Source: Bacillus alkalicellulosilyticus
Lineage (GTDB): Bacteria; Bacillota; Bacilli; Bacillales; Bacillaceae_F
NCBI RefSeq assembly: GCF_002019795.1
Contig: NZ_KV917382.1
Location: 166,334-202,398 of the forward strand
Length of the DNA: 36,065 bases
Direction of reading: 5' to 3'
Position 1 is the stretch's first letter. Every line of letters starts with the position of its first letter. Under the pieces are notes generated by a model. The model searched no databases. It had not been told where the DNA came from and was given only the letters and a program-made list of their open reading frames with translations. Shown here piece after piece: positions 8,412 to 16,825 of the stretch. A program made the translations under genes and the position numbers.

Positions 8412-10382
8412 TTACCTCCACTCCTTTATCAATAAGAGAACATCATTCCAAATCCAATCATCATCCAATAATAGATACCACTGCTTTAAAAATTCTTCCT
8501 TCTCTTGAGTAGTCAACTGGTAAAAATGATGATAAACTAGTTCTATTATTTCTTGTTCACTAGTACTGAATAAAAATGATTCTGAGCTTCTTCCTTTGAT
8601 GTCAATATACCATCCGTTTTTATCCCTAATCGCTTCACTTGTCATATTTATCCACTCATTATATAACTTTTCTGGTCCCTTTTTTTCCACAGCAAGTTGA
8701 AGTGTATTTTTGGGTATATCTTTCAAAGTGTCATAAGAATTAATTGCTGAATTATATTGAATATTATAGACTAGATGGTCCGAAGTTAATAAATTTGATA
8801 ACCCGTGGTTTGAAAAGACTATATTTTTTGGTAGAGATAATATCGACGTAGGAACAAGCAATTGAATTTCTTGAAGACTCTGCTCGAATTTACTAATTAC
8901 TTCGGGCAGCCTATCCTCCATTTTTGGCCAATCTGCTGGATAGATTATTTGATAGTCTAAATAAGTCATTTTAATTCCCTGACCTTTTATTAGCGTTACC
9001 GCTTGTGATTCACCTTTAAACACTTCTCCTACCATAGGTAAATTACAAAATAGTACACCGTTTGTAGTAATATTAAATAAGTAGCTTTCTTCAGATGGAA
9101 AAACCTCGGTTATTTCAATCCAGTCTTTAGCACTATCCATTTCATACATATGTGTCGACCTCTTTTTAGGATACCAGGCTACATTAGCAAGTAGAGCTAT
9201 TCTTCCATTCGTATACGGAACAAAATTAGTATCTAAAATTTTATACTCAAAAGTAAGTGATGTTACTTCTTCCAATAGTTGGAGTTTTATTATATCCCCA
9301 TCTCTTTCATAATGAATAGGCTTACCACTAGAAACAATTTGTACAATCGGATAAGCATGGTATAACTGAAAAGTAGGTTCCAATGTGTCTAAAGTTGAAA
9401 ATTCAACCTCTACAATTATGTCTTCATTATTCTTAACTATATTATAAGTTTCTATTTCGTACCTTAAATCTGTCTGAACTTCACTTATTTGCATATAGTA
9501 TTCGGTTTCTTTTATATAATCAGCATAACTAAATGTTCTTTTACTAAATAAAAGAACACTATTAGCTGATAGAACTGCTCCCATTAGCAGTATAACAATT
9601 ATAAAAATTGTCGTTTTTCTTTCCTTTCTAGTGACTGACCACTTAATAGTAATAGTTAACAATATTACGATAAGGGCTAAGAACCATGATAATAGTTTTA
9701 ACTCATTACCCCAATGCATGTCAAAGCCTATGAATGAGATATATACAAACATTATATTATTTAATCCTATATTCAGTAATGTCTGCCATTCATCAACATA
9801 AACTTTGCTAAAGAATGGAAAAAAAATCTCTGAACTAATACTTCCTCCAAATATCCAAAATAACATGATAAAAAGGTAACTAATTTTCTTTGTACCGAAT
9901 ACTAACGCTACTACAAATCCGTATAGAAGACAAAGTAATAGTGGATAAAACATATAGACTAAGAGGAATCTAAATAACGATAAATAAAAGCTAGAATGCT
10001 CTATACCGAGATTAGTAAAAATAAAGAAATATATTACATAAACAAAAAATATATTTACTGTTTGGTATGTTATATGCGCCATAAATAAGGCACAATATTT
10101 TTCAAGCATAATTTTATACCCGTCCAAAAAAAACGATTGAACACCATAAAGTAGCTCATTCGATAAGGTACGGTAAAAATACAATATAAAAAAAAGGGAA
10201 GTAATTTGTACTATCATCGCAATTTCACTTGGCAATTGCCCATATGCTTCTCTTTCTACATTGTTTAACGAGAATAAAAGCCTAATACCTAATAGTAAAA
10301 AAATTAATAGGCATCCTCCAAGATAAACCTTACTTCTACTAAATTGTTTAATATAAAAAACAAACAATAAATTCCAACGCAT
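8412..10382 (-). CDS. Large permease with M1-peptidase-like extracytoplasmic domain (first of two)
   Basis: A 656-residue protein. Residues 1-278 hold about seven to eight transmembrane helices (ABC-2-like). Residues 280-656 form one large extracytoplasmic domain. It opens with beta strands, an E-R-D-G-D turn (359-363) and a W-Y-P motif (403-405), an order seen in the N-terminal saddle of M1 aminopeptidases and in permease-M1 fusions. The region where HExxH should come has V-Y-H-H-F instead, so no zinc site is present and peptidase activity is unlikely. A binding or recognition role for the secreted partner is plausible. It starts 109 nt after the second secreted-protein gene and ends 1 nt before the ATPase. 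The M1 relation is inferred from pattern, not proven. Confidence 0.6.
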   Translation of the reverse strand: MRWNLLFVFYIKQFSRSKVYLGGCLLIFLLLGIRLLFSLNNVEREAYGQLPSEIAMIVQITSLFFILYFYRTLSNELLYGVQSFFLDGYKIMLEKYCALFMAHITYQTVNIFFVYVIYFFIFTNLGIEHSSFYLSLFRFLLVYMFYPLLLCLLYGFVVALVFGTKKISYLFIMLFWIFGGSISSEIFFPFFSKVYVDEWQTLLNIGLNNIMFVYISFIGFDMHWGNELKLLSWFLALIVILLTITIKWSVTRKERKTTIFIIVILLMGAVLSANSVLLFSKRTFSYADYIKETEYYMQISEVQTDLRYEIETYNIVKNNEDIIVEVEFSTLDTLEPTFQLYHAYPIVQIVSSGKPIHYERDGDIIKLQLLEEVTSLTFEYKILDTNFVPYTNGRIALLANVAWYPKKRSTHMYEMDSAKDWIEITEVFPSEESYLFNITTNGVLFCNLPMVGEVFKGESQAVTLIKGQGIKMTYLDYQIIYPADWPKMEDRLPEVISKFEQSLQEIQLLVPTSILSLPKNIVFSNHGLSNLLTSDHLVYNIQYNSAINSYDTLKDIPKNTLQLAVEKKGPEKLYNEWINMTSEAIRDKNGWYIDIKGRSSESFLFSTSEQEIIELVYHHFYQLTTQEKEEFLKQWYLLLDDDWIWNDVLLLIKEWR

Positions 10383-10452
10383 TTTTCTCCATCCTTTTTC
10401 AACAATAGAAAAACAGAAAATATAAAAAAATAGATAGATTTTAATATATATA

Positions 10453-10480
10453 GAAGTTAGGAAACAAGTTTCCTAACTTC
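10453..10480. terminator. Perfect hairpin between secreted-protein gene and exporter genes
   Basis: A perfect 13-bp inverted repeat (GAAGTTAGGAAAC and its complement) with a 2-nt spacer lies 12 nt beyond the stop of the second secreted-protein gene. In the direction of transcription the bases after it are TATATATATT rather than a pure U-run, so it probably stops transcription only partly, or protects an mRNA 3' end. This would give high expression of the secreted proteins and lower expression of the transporter. Confidence 0.65.
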
Positions 10481-10491
10481 ATAATTTTTTT

Positions 10492-10887
10492 CTAGTTAAC
10501 TGTCAATCTAACAGCACCTCTAGAGCTAGTAGTTTGACCAACTATTTGTCCATAATATTGATGTCCACTTGTTTGACTAAATCTCACGGTTGACGTAGTA
10601 CCTGGATTTAGCCAAGAAGTCGATGCCGCTGTACTATCTGGCCACCAACTAATTTCACGCTTTGCATAACCTCTAGTAGTTGTATTTGATCCTGTATTTG
10701 TAACATAAATATTACCATTAGTATTATTACTTGCTGTTAGAGTGGATGTATTTTTGGATGTTCCTGATCCATCTAAATGTGCAGTAACTTGAGCAGCTCC
10801 AGTTGCACCTACAGTCGTTATCAATACAAGTGCTACCGCTAAAGTAACCACCTTTGATTTCCATTTCTTTTTCTTGTTTACCAACAT
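10492..10887 (-). CDS. Secreted Ser/Thr/Asn-rich small protein, copy 1
   Basis: A 131-residue precursor. It starts with a lysine-rich segment (residues 4-12), a hydrophobic stretch (13-32), then probable signal peptidase sites after AGA-type residues (G-A-A at 30-32, or V-T-A at 34-36). The mature part of about 95 residues is rich in Ser, Thr, Asn and Gly, has no Cys, contains a W-W-P (about 82-84) and ends with alternating beta-type residues (G-A-V-R-L-T-V-N). It is probably a small secreted beta-sandwich or a bacteriocin-like protein. It differs from copy 2 at only four precursor positions (7, 20, 21, 55). AGGGAG lies before the ATG. No resemblance to a named bacteriocin is clear; lactococcin 972 is similar only in gene context. 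Confidence 0.75.
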   Translation of the reverse strand: MLVNKKKKWKSKVVTLAVALVLITTVGATGAAQVTAHLDGSGTSKNTSTLTASNNTNGNIYVTNTGSNTTTRGYAKREISWWPDSTAASTSWLNPGTTSTVRFSQTSGHQYYGQIVGQTTSSRGAVRLTVN

Positions 10888-10948
10888 TTTTACACACTCC
10901 CTAACTATTAATATAGATTAGATTTAAAAGCTATTATAAGTATTGTTA

Positions 10949-11344
10949 CTAATTAACTGTCAATCTAACAGCACCTCTAGAGCTAGTAGTTTGACCAACT
11001 ATTTGTCCATAATATTGATGTCCACTTGTTTGACTAAATCTCACGGTTGACGTAGTACCTGGGTTTAGCCAAGAAGTCGATGCCGCTGTACTATCTGGCC
11101 ACCAACTAATTTCACGCTTTGCATAACCTCTAGTAGTTGTATTTGACCCTGTATTTGTAACATAAATATTACCATTAGTACTATTACTTGCTGTTAGAGT
11201 GGATGTATTTTTGGATGTTCCTGATCCATCTAAATGTGCAGTAACTTGAGCAGCTCCAGTTGCACCTACAGTCGTTATCAATGCAAATGCTACTGCTAAA
11301 GTAACCACCTTTGATTTCCATTTCCTTTTCTTGTTTACCAACAT
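10949..11344 (-). CDS. Secreted Ser/Thr/Asn-rich small protein, copy 2
   Basis: A tandem duplicate of the downstream gene, same 131-residue length, differing only at K7R, L20F, V21A and N55S. Three of these fall in the signal peptide and one in the mature chain. The start is the ATG at 11344, placed 7 nt after a consensus AAAGGAGGTG; an earlier ATG six codons upstream lies before that site and was rejected. The gene begins 4 nt after the stop of the degenerate ATPase gene, so it belongs to the same transcript. The strong ribosome site suggests that it is the most heavily translated product of the operon. Confidence 0.75.
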   Translation of the reverse strand: MLVNKKRKWKSKVVTLAVAFALITTVGATGAAQVTAHLDGSGTSKNTSTLTASNSTNGNIYVTNTGSNTTTRGYAKREISWWPDSTAASTSWLNPGTTSTVRFSQTSGHQYYGQIVGQTTSSRGAVRLTVN

Positions 11345-11348
11345 ATTT

Positions 11349-11963
11349 TCACCTCCTTTCAATAATTACCAATTTCTTATTCAATATGGAATACAACGGT
11401 TTATCTAGCAAAGAAAACACATTCTCATATCGATTGGTAAAGATTATGTAGTTCATATCATCAAAATCTTCTTTTAAGAATATATTGAAATTTTCTATAT
11501 CTTTATAATCAAAATACTTACTTGGTTGGTCCAATAAAAAAATACTCTTTTTTAGCATTTTCCCTAAAACTATTAAATATAAAAACTTCCCGAAATTAGT
11601 AAAAGTATAATATTTATCTTTAGGAGATATATTGTATTTTTCGAGCAACGGAAAGTTTTTGAGAGTGTATGATATCTTCAATATATTAATTAATTCTATT
11701 AAAGAACAATTGCTAACGTACTTATAATACTTTTCTGGAATTACATAAAATATATTACGTTTATTGCCTTTAAGATCATCATTACTGGTTAAAGAAATCT
11801 CACCTTCTTGAACAGATTTAAGTCCTGCAAGTGTTTTTGAAAATATATCGGTGTTTATACTATTCTCTGTAACAATAACAGACTGACTTGGTATTTCTAT
11901 ATTACAATTTTCTATAATAATATTTGTCTTCTCTTTTATAGTGACATCTTTTAACTTTAGCAT
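11349..11963 (-). CDS. Degenerate ABC ATPase-like protein without catalytic motifs
   Basis: A 204-residue protein with the length and order of an ABC ATPase core. In numbering that includes three upstream codons, the Walker A slot reads T-E-N-S-I-N-T-D (no GxGK), the signature slot reads F-T-N-F-G in place of LSGGQ, Walker B keeps F-L-L-D but has Gln 149 for the catalytic Glu (L-D-Q-P), the D-loop keeps F-D, and the switch His is Asn. ATP hydrolysis is therefore very unlikely. The frame is intact, so it is probably a structural or regulatory subunit of the neighbouring permease. The ATG at 11963 is preferred because AAGGTGAT lies just before it; the gap to the upstream permease gene is 5 nt. 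Confidence 0.7.
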   Translation of the reverse strand: MLKLKDVTIKEKTNIIIENCNIEIPSQSVIVTENSINTDIFSKTLAGLKSVQEGEISLTSNDDLKGNKRNIFYVIPEKYYKYVSNCSLIELINILKISYTLKNFPLLEKYNISPKDKYYTFTNFGKFLYLIVLGKMLKKSIFLLDQPSKYFDYKDIENFNIFLKEDFDDMNYIIFTNRYENVFSLLDKPLYSILNKKLVIIERR

Positions 11964-11968
11964 CTTTA

Positions 11969-13840
11969 TCACCTTAATTTTTTATTTTCAATCCCTTTTT
12001 GTATGTAAAATTGTTTTTCTTCAATCGTTAATATTTTAAATTTCATCCACTCTTCTGAATTAACATCCGAGTCTTGTATTATCCAATCAATATATCCCAT
12101 TGTTTGAATATCCATTTTTTCCATAAGATATATGCTAGTTAAAATGCTAATTTCTTTATCCTCGAAGTGTCTGAAGGGAATTAAAAAAGTAGCGAGTTCT
12201 TCTAAATGTGAAGTTATTGGTTTTTCATTTATGTCAATAAATGGACTGACATAGAAAGTGTATTGATTATTGGAATATGTGCTATCATACATAGAAAGTG
12301 CTGGAGTATTTAAACTCTTCGGTACTATTACTATTTTCTCTATATTCTTCCTATTACAAATGAAATTTTCTGAATTCAAATTTTGTAACAAACAAACTTC
12401 TTCTTGTATCACTTGTATTTTTTCTATAAGTTCAGAGTAATTTTTATTTCTTGTTAGAAACGGTTTGTATATTAACAAACCTGTACCATCAACTGTTAAA
12501 CTTTTAAATGGCCCTTTAATAATAGATAAACAGTCTAGATTATCCCCTTGCAAACTGTACTTTTGTTTTCCAACTACATACTTAATATTACTACATTCCC
12601 TTGTTTTTACATTTGTATATAAATTTCCGAATGAATCAATATTATATATATTTACTTCCTTTGTACTAGGCAACCACAAAGATTCAGTTGGTAAAAATAT
12701 GAGGTTAGGAGTTATTGAAAAAAAACTAGTGCCATTCGTGTTTTTATAATATACATCAAAAGAATCAACTCCTTCTGTCATAACGTCGACTGCATTACCA
12801 TTTTGAGAAAAAGGCAATGGTCCTTTGACACTGATAATATGAGATATACTAAATTGTTCATTTACATAAAAGCGAGTTTGTAGTGCGTGTTCATTTAAAG
12901 TTATTTTGATTTTAATTTGAGAAATAGCATTAGCATTAAATTCAATTTCCGTTATTGTCCAATCACTAAATATATCTTTCTCTTCTTGTTCTTTGTTTTT
13001 TAATTGTTCATAAAGAACCGTATCATTTACAAAAAATAAATCTTCGACTAAATTATGCTTATTTTTCAACCAAACTGTTGAAGACAACAAAGTAAATATT
13101 ATTACAACAATAAATGTATATTGCAAAAAAGGTACTTTTGTCTTTATAAGAATAAACAACAAAACAACTAATAAACAAATTATATATAAAAGGTTTATAG
13201 TCAGTTGTTTGTCTAAAAAGGACATGGTGTATAGATCTATATATGGGTTTCTATTATGGATAAATATACCTATTTTTGATTTATATTCAAGAAGTAGAAT
13301 AAGTGGTATCCACGGTATTAAGATAAGTAAAAAGATTATAGTTTTTTTTACAGAGTATATATGCTTTATTATACTAATGGAGCTACCTAGCAACCAAGCA
13401 AATGTAAAAGGTATTGCATAATAAACAAAGTATATTTTAATTAAATAGACAAAAAAATTAAGGCCTGAGTCGAAAATTAATGTAATTACCATTGCAATAG
13501 TAATTGAAACCAGCCCTTGCATTATTAAAAAAAATATTAAATGCAAACATTGAATTTTAACCAAAACTTCTATCTGACTTTTTAATATTTGATTTATCTT
13601 AAGTAGTTCATAGGGAATTGACTTAATAAATTTTGCATGAATTTGATAACTAACTAATAGAACTATTGGTAAACCTATCGGGATAAAATACTTTGTGTAT
13701 AAAATAAACTCCATAGGATTTATAACAAATGGATTACTACATAAGAAGATAAGTGTTAAAAAAAAGAAAAATATTAAGATTATTTCTAATTTTATATTTA
13801 TAAAATTAATTTTCCGAAAAAAAATAGCTAAAGTATCCAT
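11969..13840 (-). CDS. Large permease with extracytoplasmic domain (second of two), first gene of operon
   Basis: A 623-residue protein with the same plan as the 656-residue one: about six to seven membrane helices in residues 15-257, then a single extracytoplasmic domain of about 365 residues. That domain has beta strands, a L-W-L-P motif (388-391) at the place of W-Y-P in its partner, and a helix with H-L-E-E-L-A (545-550) where M1 peptidases have HExxH. The HExxH zinc motif is absent. Identity to the partner is low, so the two have diverged for long or form a heterodimer. It is the first gene of the operon; TGAGGTAA precedes the ATG. The partner ATPase next to it is degenerate. Confidence 0.6.
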   Translation of the reverse strand: MDTLAIFFRKINFINIKLEIILIFFFFLTLIFLCSNPFVINPMEFILYTKYFIPIGLPIVLLVSYQIHAKFIKSIPYELLKINQILKSQIEVLVKIQCLHLIFFLIMQGLVSITIAMVITLIFDSGLNFFVYLIKIYFVYYAIPFTFAWLLGSSISIIKHIYSVKKTIIFLLILIPWIPLILLLEYKSKIGIFIHNRNPYIDLYTMSFLDKQLTINLLYIICLLVVLLFILIKTKVPFLQYTFIVVIIFTLLSSTVWLKNKHNLVEDLFFVNDTVLYEQLKNKEQEEKDIFSDWTITEIEFNANAISQIKIKITLNEHALQTRFYVNEQFSISHIISVKGPLPFSQNGNAVDVMTEGVDSFDVYYKNTNGTSFFSITPNLIFLPTESLWLPSTKEVNIYNIDSFGNLYTNVKTRECSNIKYVVGKQKYSLQGDNLDCLSIIKGPFKSLTVDGTGLLIYKPFLTRNKNYSELIEKIQVIQEEVCLLQNLNSENFICNRKNIEKIVIVPKSLNTPALSMYDSTYSNNQYTFYVSPFIDINEKPITSHLEELATFLIPFRHFEDKEISILTSIYLMEKMDIQTMGYIDWIIQDSDVNSEEWMKFKILTIEEKQFYIQKGIENKKLR

Positions 13841-14070
13841 GACAAATTACCTCATTGTCTTCTATTAAAATAAACCGCTTTGTTAATGCTATTAAAGCTA
13901 ATATTTTTGAATAGTTTTCAATTTTATATATTTTTGTAAAAATCTAGGTTGAATCTATTATAATCCTAAATTCCGACAAAAAAATGGGTATATTTCCTTA
14001 TTTTTCTTTTCAACCCTTAATTATTTGTGTATATATGTAAAGTTCAAGTGGCATTTCTTGAGGATTAAAC

Positions 14071-14150
14071 AAAAAAAGAGTCCCTTGGTCTTATACGAGG
14101 TGTCCGAAGTTTCAGCGCAAGGACCCTTAAATAGTAACCAAGGAGGACTC
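14071..14150 (-). terminator. Long-loop terminator-like hairpin
   Basis: On the minus strand GAGTCCTCCTTGGT pairs with ACCAAGGGACTC (2-nt bulge) around a 47-nt loop and is followed by seven U. The loop holds a smaller GTCC/GGAC stem. This overall shape resembles the leaders of the plus-strand operons, but here it lies upstream of the probable promoter of the ABC operon, so it may just end transcription coming from the right, or mark an old mobile-element end. Confidence 0.55.
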
Positions 14151-15579
14151 AAAATTAATTATACTAAAATTACAAAATCTCGAAAATCTCACAAGAAACT
14201 CTCTTATCTATAATGTTATCCAAAAACAAACATGTCGCACATGCTCAAGATGATTGAGGGTTAGACTTAGGAAAGCGATTAGTCTTTTATAATCAAATTC
14301 ATTGTTTAAAAGCTTTCATCGATTGTGCAAAGCATCACCAAGAAAAAACACGTGATTATTGGAAGAGTCTTGCTAATGACCTAAAACAAAAGTGTATGAC
14401 TTTGCGGTTGGTAAACTCATGCGCTTCAAGAAAAATATAGAACTTGGTGTCAATTTTTCTAATGAAAAATGATACGAGAGATGCAAATATGACCGCCCAG
14501 GTAATCAAAGATGCTAGATCGGTTCCCAATCTCTTACATAGCGCTCTCAGCTTACTGTACAATTAATGTTCACTGTACATTCAAAATATAAACCAAAGCT
14601 ACTTTCCGAAGTTTTTCGATGCATTTAGGAAAATAAGGATATTATATTCTTTATAGAAGCTTTACCAAAGATAATATTTAGGGTAATTTGTTCATTCTTT
14701 GAAAACTCTATGAGGACATTTCAAATTTATAACTGGTCACCTTATATAAATGTACACTCAATATGATTTCACGAAAACCATGAAGGTTACATACAAATAA
14801 TGACGGGTTCATTTCTTAATTTAAACACTTTTCGCAGGTAAATAATTTGCAAAACTCCATGCTTTGAGTAATTGTTTTTTTATGATTAACTACATAAAGA
14901 CGTTGATCTTGTGTCCTTTAGTATTTATCAGTTTTCACGACGATTAATTGCGATTAATCTATATTTATACCAAAGGCTTATCCTTATTTTGGTTACAAAA
15001 ATTCATACAAAATCACATTACTACGATGCTTATCATCTCTTTAAAAATCTTCGATTCAAGCACATTGCTACTACATCATATTTATAAGCAGATATCTATT
15101 TCGTATCCCACTCCTCCTAAGACCAGAATCATTTCAAACACTTCTTATTCTAATGTTAAACTTTCTAGACCCTTGTGTGAAAGAAAGAATAGAATAAAAT
15201 ATAATTAATTCTCTACATTTCTTGAGGTAGAATTTCCCCTTAAGTTAGGTTTAAAATAAACAAAACTTCTACTCCTATGTAAATATATTCTTTCTCGTTC
15301 ACAGAGTGTTTAACTATTACAATCACCCTATATATTAATTCAATAATCCTTAAAACTAACATTTTACCTTCTTCACCAATTGCACATGGGATTTATAAAA
15401 AGTCTATCATTCTTTTTGGTGAAAATTCTTGTTATTTAGTGGCAAATACTATGTGAGAGATGGTACATTTCAAACACTGTATTCAAACGTTTTTTACAAT
15501 TGTGGTATTCAATAGAAATAATCTCAATAACAAAGTGCCTGTTTTAATACCCTTAAATCATTTGAAACCATCAGGTTAT

Positions 15580-15611
15580 AAAAAAATCCATGCCCCTAAA
15601 CAGAGCATGAA
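15580..15611 (-). terminator. Terminator after the 38-residue peptide gene
   Basis: On the minus strand a 7-bp stem (TTCATGC / GCATGGA, one G-U pair) with an 11-nt loop is followed by seven U. It lies about 20 nt beyond the stop of the small membrane peptide gene and ends the tub region. Confidence 0.75.
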
Positions 15612-15629
15612 TTCATAATATTACTTTTT

Positions 15630-15746
15630 TCAGTTTAATGTATTTGAGATGTTAATAACGATAGCGCTTAGTATGGACATTGCTGCTATACCAATCACAA
15701 TGTAATCAAGTACCCTTTTGGTTTGTTCTTTTAAGAAAAATAACAT
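15630..15746 (-). CDS. 38-residue single-helix membrane peptide
   Basis: A short gene with a consensus GAGGTG 8 nt before its ATG, its own extended -10 promoter upstream and a terminator downstream, so it is probably a real independent unit. The product has a charged start (L-K-E-Q-T-K-R) and one hydrophobic helix (about residues 15-33), with a polar tail. It is similar in size and build to the pilin-like peptides at the right end of the window, but has no clear sequence match. It could be a membrane anchor partner for the partition complex, a small toxin, or a minor surface subunit. Confidence 0.55.
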   Translation of the reverse strand: MLFFLKEQTKRVLDYIVIGIAAMSILSAIVINISNTLN

Positions 15747-15778
15747 AAACGCTTCACCTCTTATCAGATATTAAGTGT

Positions 15779-15787
15779 ATTATATCA
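15779..15787 (-). promoter_or_regulatory. Extended -10 promoter of the small peptide gene
   Basis: The minus strand reads TGATATAAT (TG at 15786-15787, TATAAT at 15779-15784), 32 nt before the peptide's start codon and within 40 nt after the tubY stop. The -35 box is poor, as is common with extended -10 promoters. Confidence 0.55.
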
Positions 15788-15814
15788 TATTATCAGAATT
15801 TTTAAAATATTTAT

Positions 15815-16825
15815 TTATTCTTCTTTTGTGTTACCTTCCCCTAATAGCATTGTCGTTAGTTGCTCATTACTTAGCTGATGAATGTTTTCTCGTATCTGAA
15901 TTGTTCTCATTTCTACTTGTTTTATCTTATCTTGTTGGTCCTCTATTTCTATTTGCATGTCATTGAGGGAAAGTTTTAACTCTTCACTTTGAACCTCTAG
16001 TTGTTCTATCGTATCATCTATGTCAGAGAACTTATCAGAAAGTGTAACCTGTTCTGCCGTTTCCATAGCATCTTTTATAATCTTCTCAACATTTGGTGGG
16101 TCTTTTTTGTCTGGACCTTTAAATATATTCTTCAAGGTCCACTTTGTTTCTTGTCCTCCACCAGCTGTTGTCTGCCTTAATGATTGGTCTAATACTTTAT
16201 AATATTTTTCTTCAACAACAGAATGTTCTTTTTTTACTTTTAGTATCTCTATTCGATTATCTATAGTATCTTTTTCTCGAACAACCTCTCTGTATGCTCC
16301 TTGTAACTCTAACAACCTTCTTTTCTCTTCACTTATAATCTGACTCATATTCTGAATTAACATCATTTGTTTCAATTGGGCAAATTCCTTTTCTATTTGT
16401 GAAGATGCTCCAGTTTGCAACTCATCCTGAGTGCTGTCATGCGTTCTTGTAGCTCTTTGGAACTCACCACTACTTTGCAATGGTTTAATGCCACAAAAAT
16501 ATGCAATATCAGCTGTAGTTTTATTAGCTTTTTCTACTAAAAGTAAAATCATGTGTAATTTGAAAACACTCTTATAGTTTAATCTGTAATATTTTCCGAA
16601 TTTTTCAGGTGCAATATAATCCAATAATTCCGTTCTAAAATAATTCCTTAAGGTACTGTCTTTTCTTCCAATTATCTCGCCTGCTTCAACAGTACTGTAT
16701 GTAGTGTCTGGATGCATGTCCAATATTCGGTCTGTATATATTTCTTCTTCAAGTTTATTTATCCGAATCTCTTTCCGAACTGGGTCTTGTTCAAATTCTT
16801 CTTCTAAAATGTCTTTTATATCCAC
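15815..16825 (-). CDS. tubY: TubY-like protein: MerR-type helix-turn-helix plus long coiled coil
   Basis: A 336-residue protein. From about residue 45 (chosen start) there is a MerR-like winged helix: S-T-V-E-A-G-E-I-I-G-R-K-D-S-T-L-R-N-Y-F as helix-turn-helix, and Y-Y-R-L-N as wing. Residues about 150-320 are heptad-rich coiled coil in several segments. TubY proteins of TubRZ plasmids and of Clostridium phage c-st have this plan; reported TubY proteins bind DNA and, by the C-terminal coiled coil, membranes, and modulate TubZ filaments. Its location downstream of tubZ fits. The GTG at 16825 was chosen because GGGGGTGA stands just before it; a TTG 15 codons upstream gives a longer frame but lacks a good site. 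The tubY name rests on architecture and context. Confidence 0.75.
   Translation of the reverse strand: MDIKDILEEEFEQDPVRKEIRINKLEEEIYTDRILDMHPDTTYSTVEAGEIIGRKDSTLRNYFRTELLDYIAPEKFGKYYRLNYKSVFKLHMILLLVEKANKTTADIAYFCGIKPLQSSGEFQRATRTHDSTQDELQTGASSQIEKEFAQLKQMMLIQNMSQIISEEKRRLLELQGAYREVVREKDTIDNRIEILKVKKEHSVVEEKYYKVLDQSLRQTTAGGGQETKWTLKNIFKGPDKKDPPNVEKIIKDAMETAEQVTLSDKFSDIDDTIEQLEVQSEELKLSLNDMQIEIEDQQDKIKQVEMRTIQIRENIHQLSNEQLTTMLLGEGNTKEE

Larger units (their letters stand above)
10492..11344 (-). repeat. Tandem duplication of the secreted-protein gene
   Basis: Two copies of a 396-bp gene with a period of 457 bp are almost identical at the DNA level, including most silent positions and the sequence around the stop. 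Differences cluster in the signal-peptide region. This implies a recent duplication or continuing gene conversion. Confidence 0.9.
13841..15629. other. Decayed, gene-poor 1.8-kb region
   Basis: No intact gene is seen over 1.8 kb. A TATAAT on the minus strand at about 13956-13961 may be the -10 box of the secreted-protein operon, without a good -35 box. A long-loop hairpin lies at 14071-14150. On the plus strand about 14237-14440 there is a coding-looking frame (G-L-D-L-G-K-R-L-V-F-Y) interrupted by an in-frame TGA at its beginning and ended by TAG, perhaps a gene remnant. The rest (14600-15560) has only short random frames. Confidence 0.45.

Noticed and set aside
10492-11344. Assignment of the secreted proteins to the lactococcin 972 bacteriocin family
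   Set aside because: The gene context is similar but the mature sequence does not show the family's pattern, and the membrane proteins have another topology.
14356-14562. 68-codon minus-strand open frame
   Set aside because: It lies opposite the better-looking plus-strand remnant, without a ribosome site.
14948-15208. 86-codon plus-strand open frame in the gene-poor region
   Set aside because: Low-complexity, no ribosome site and no family resemblance.
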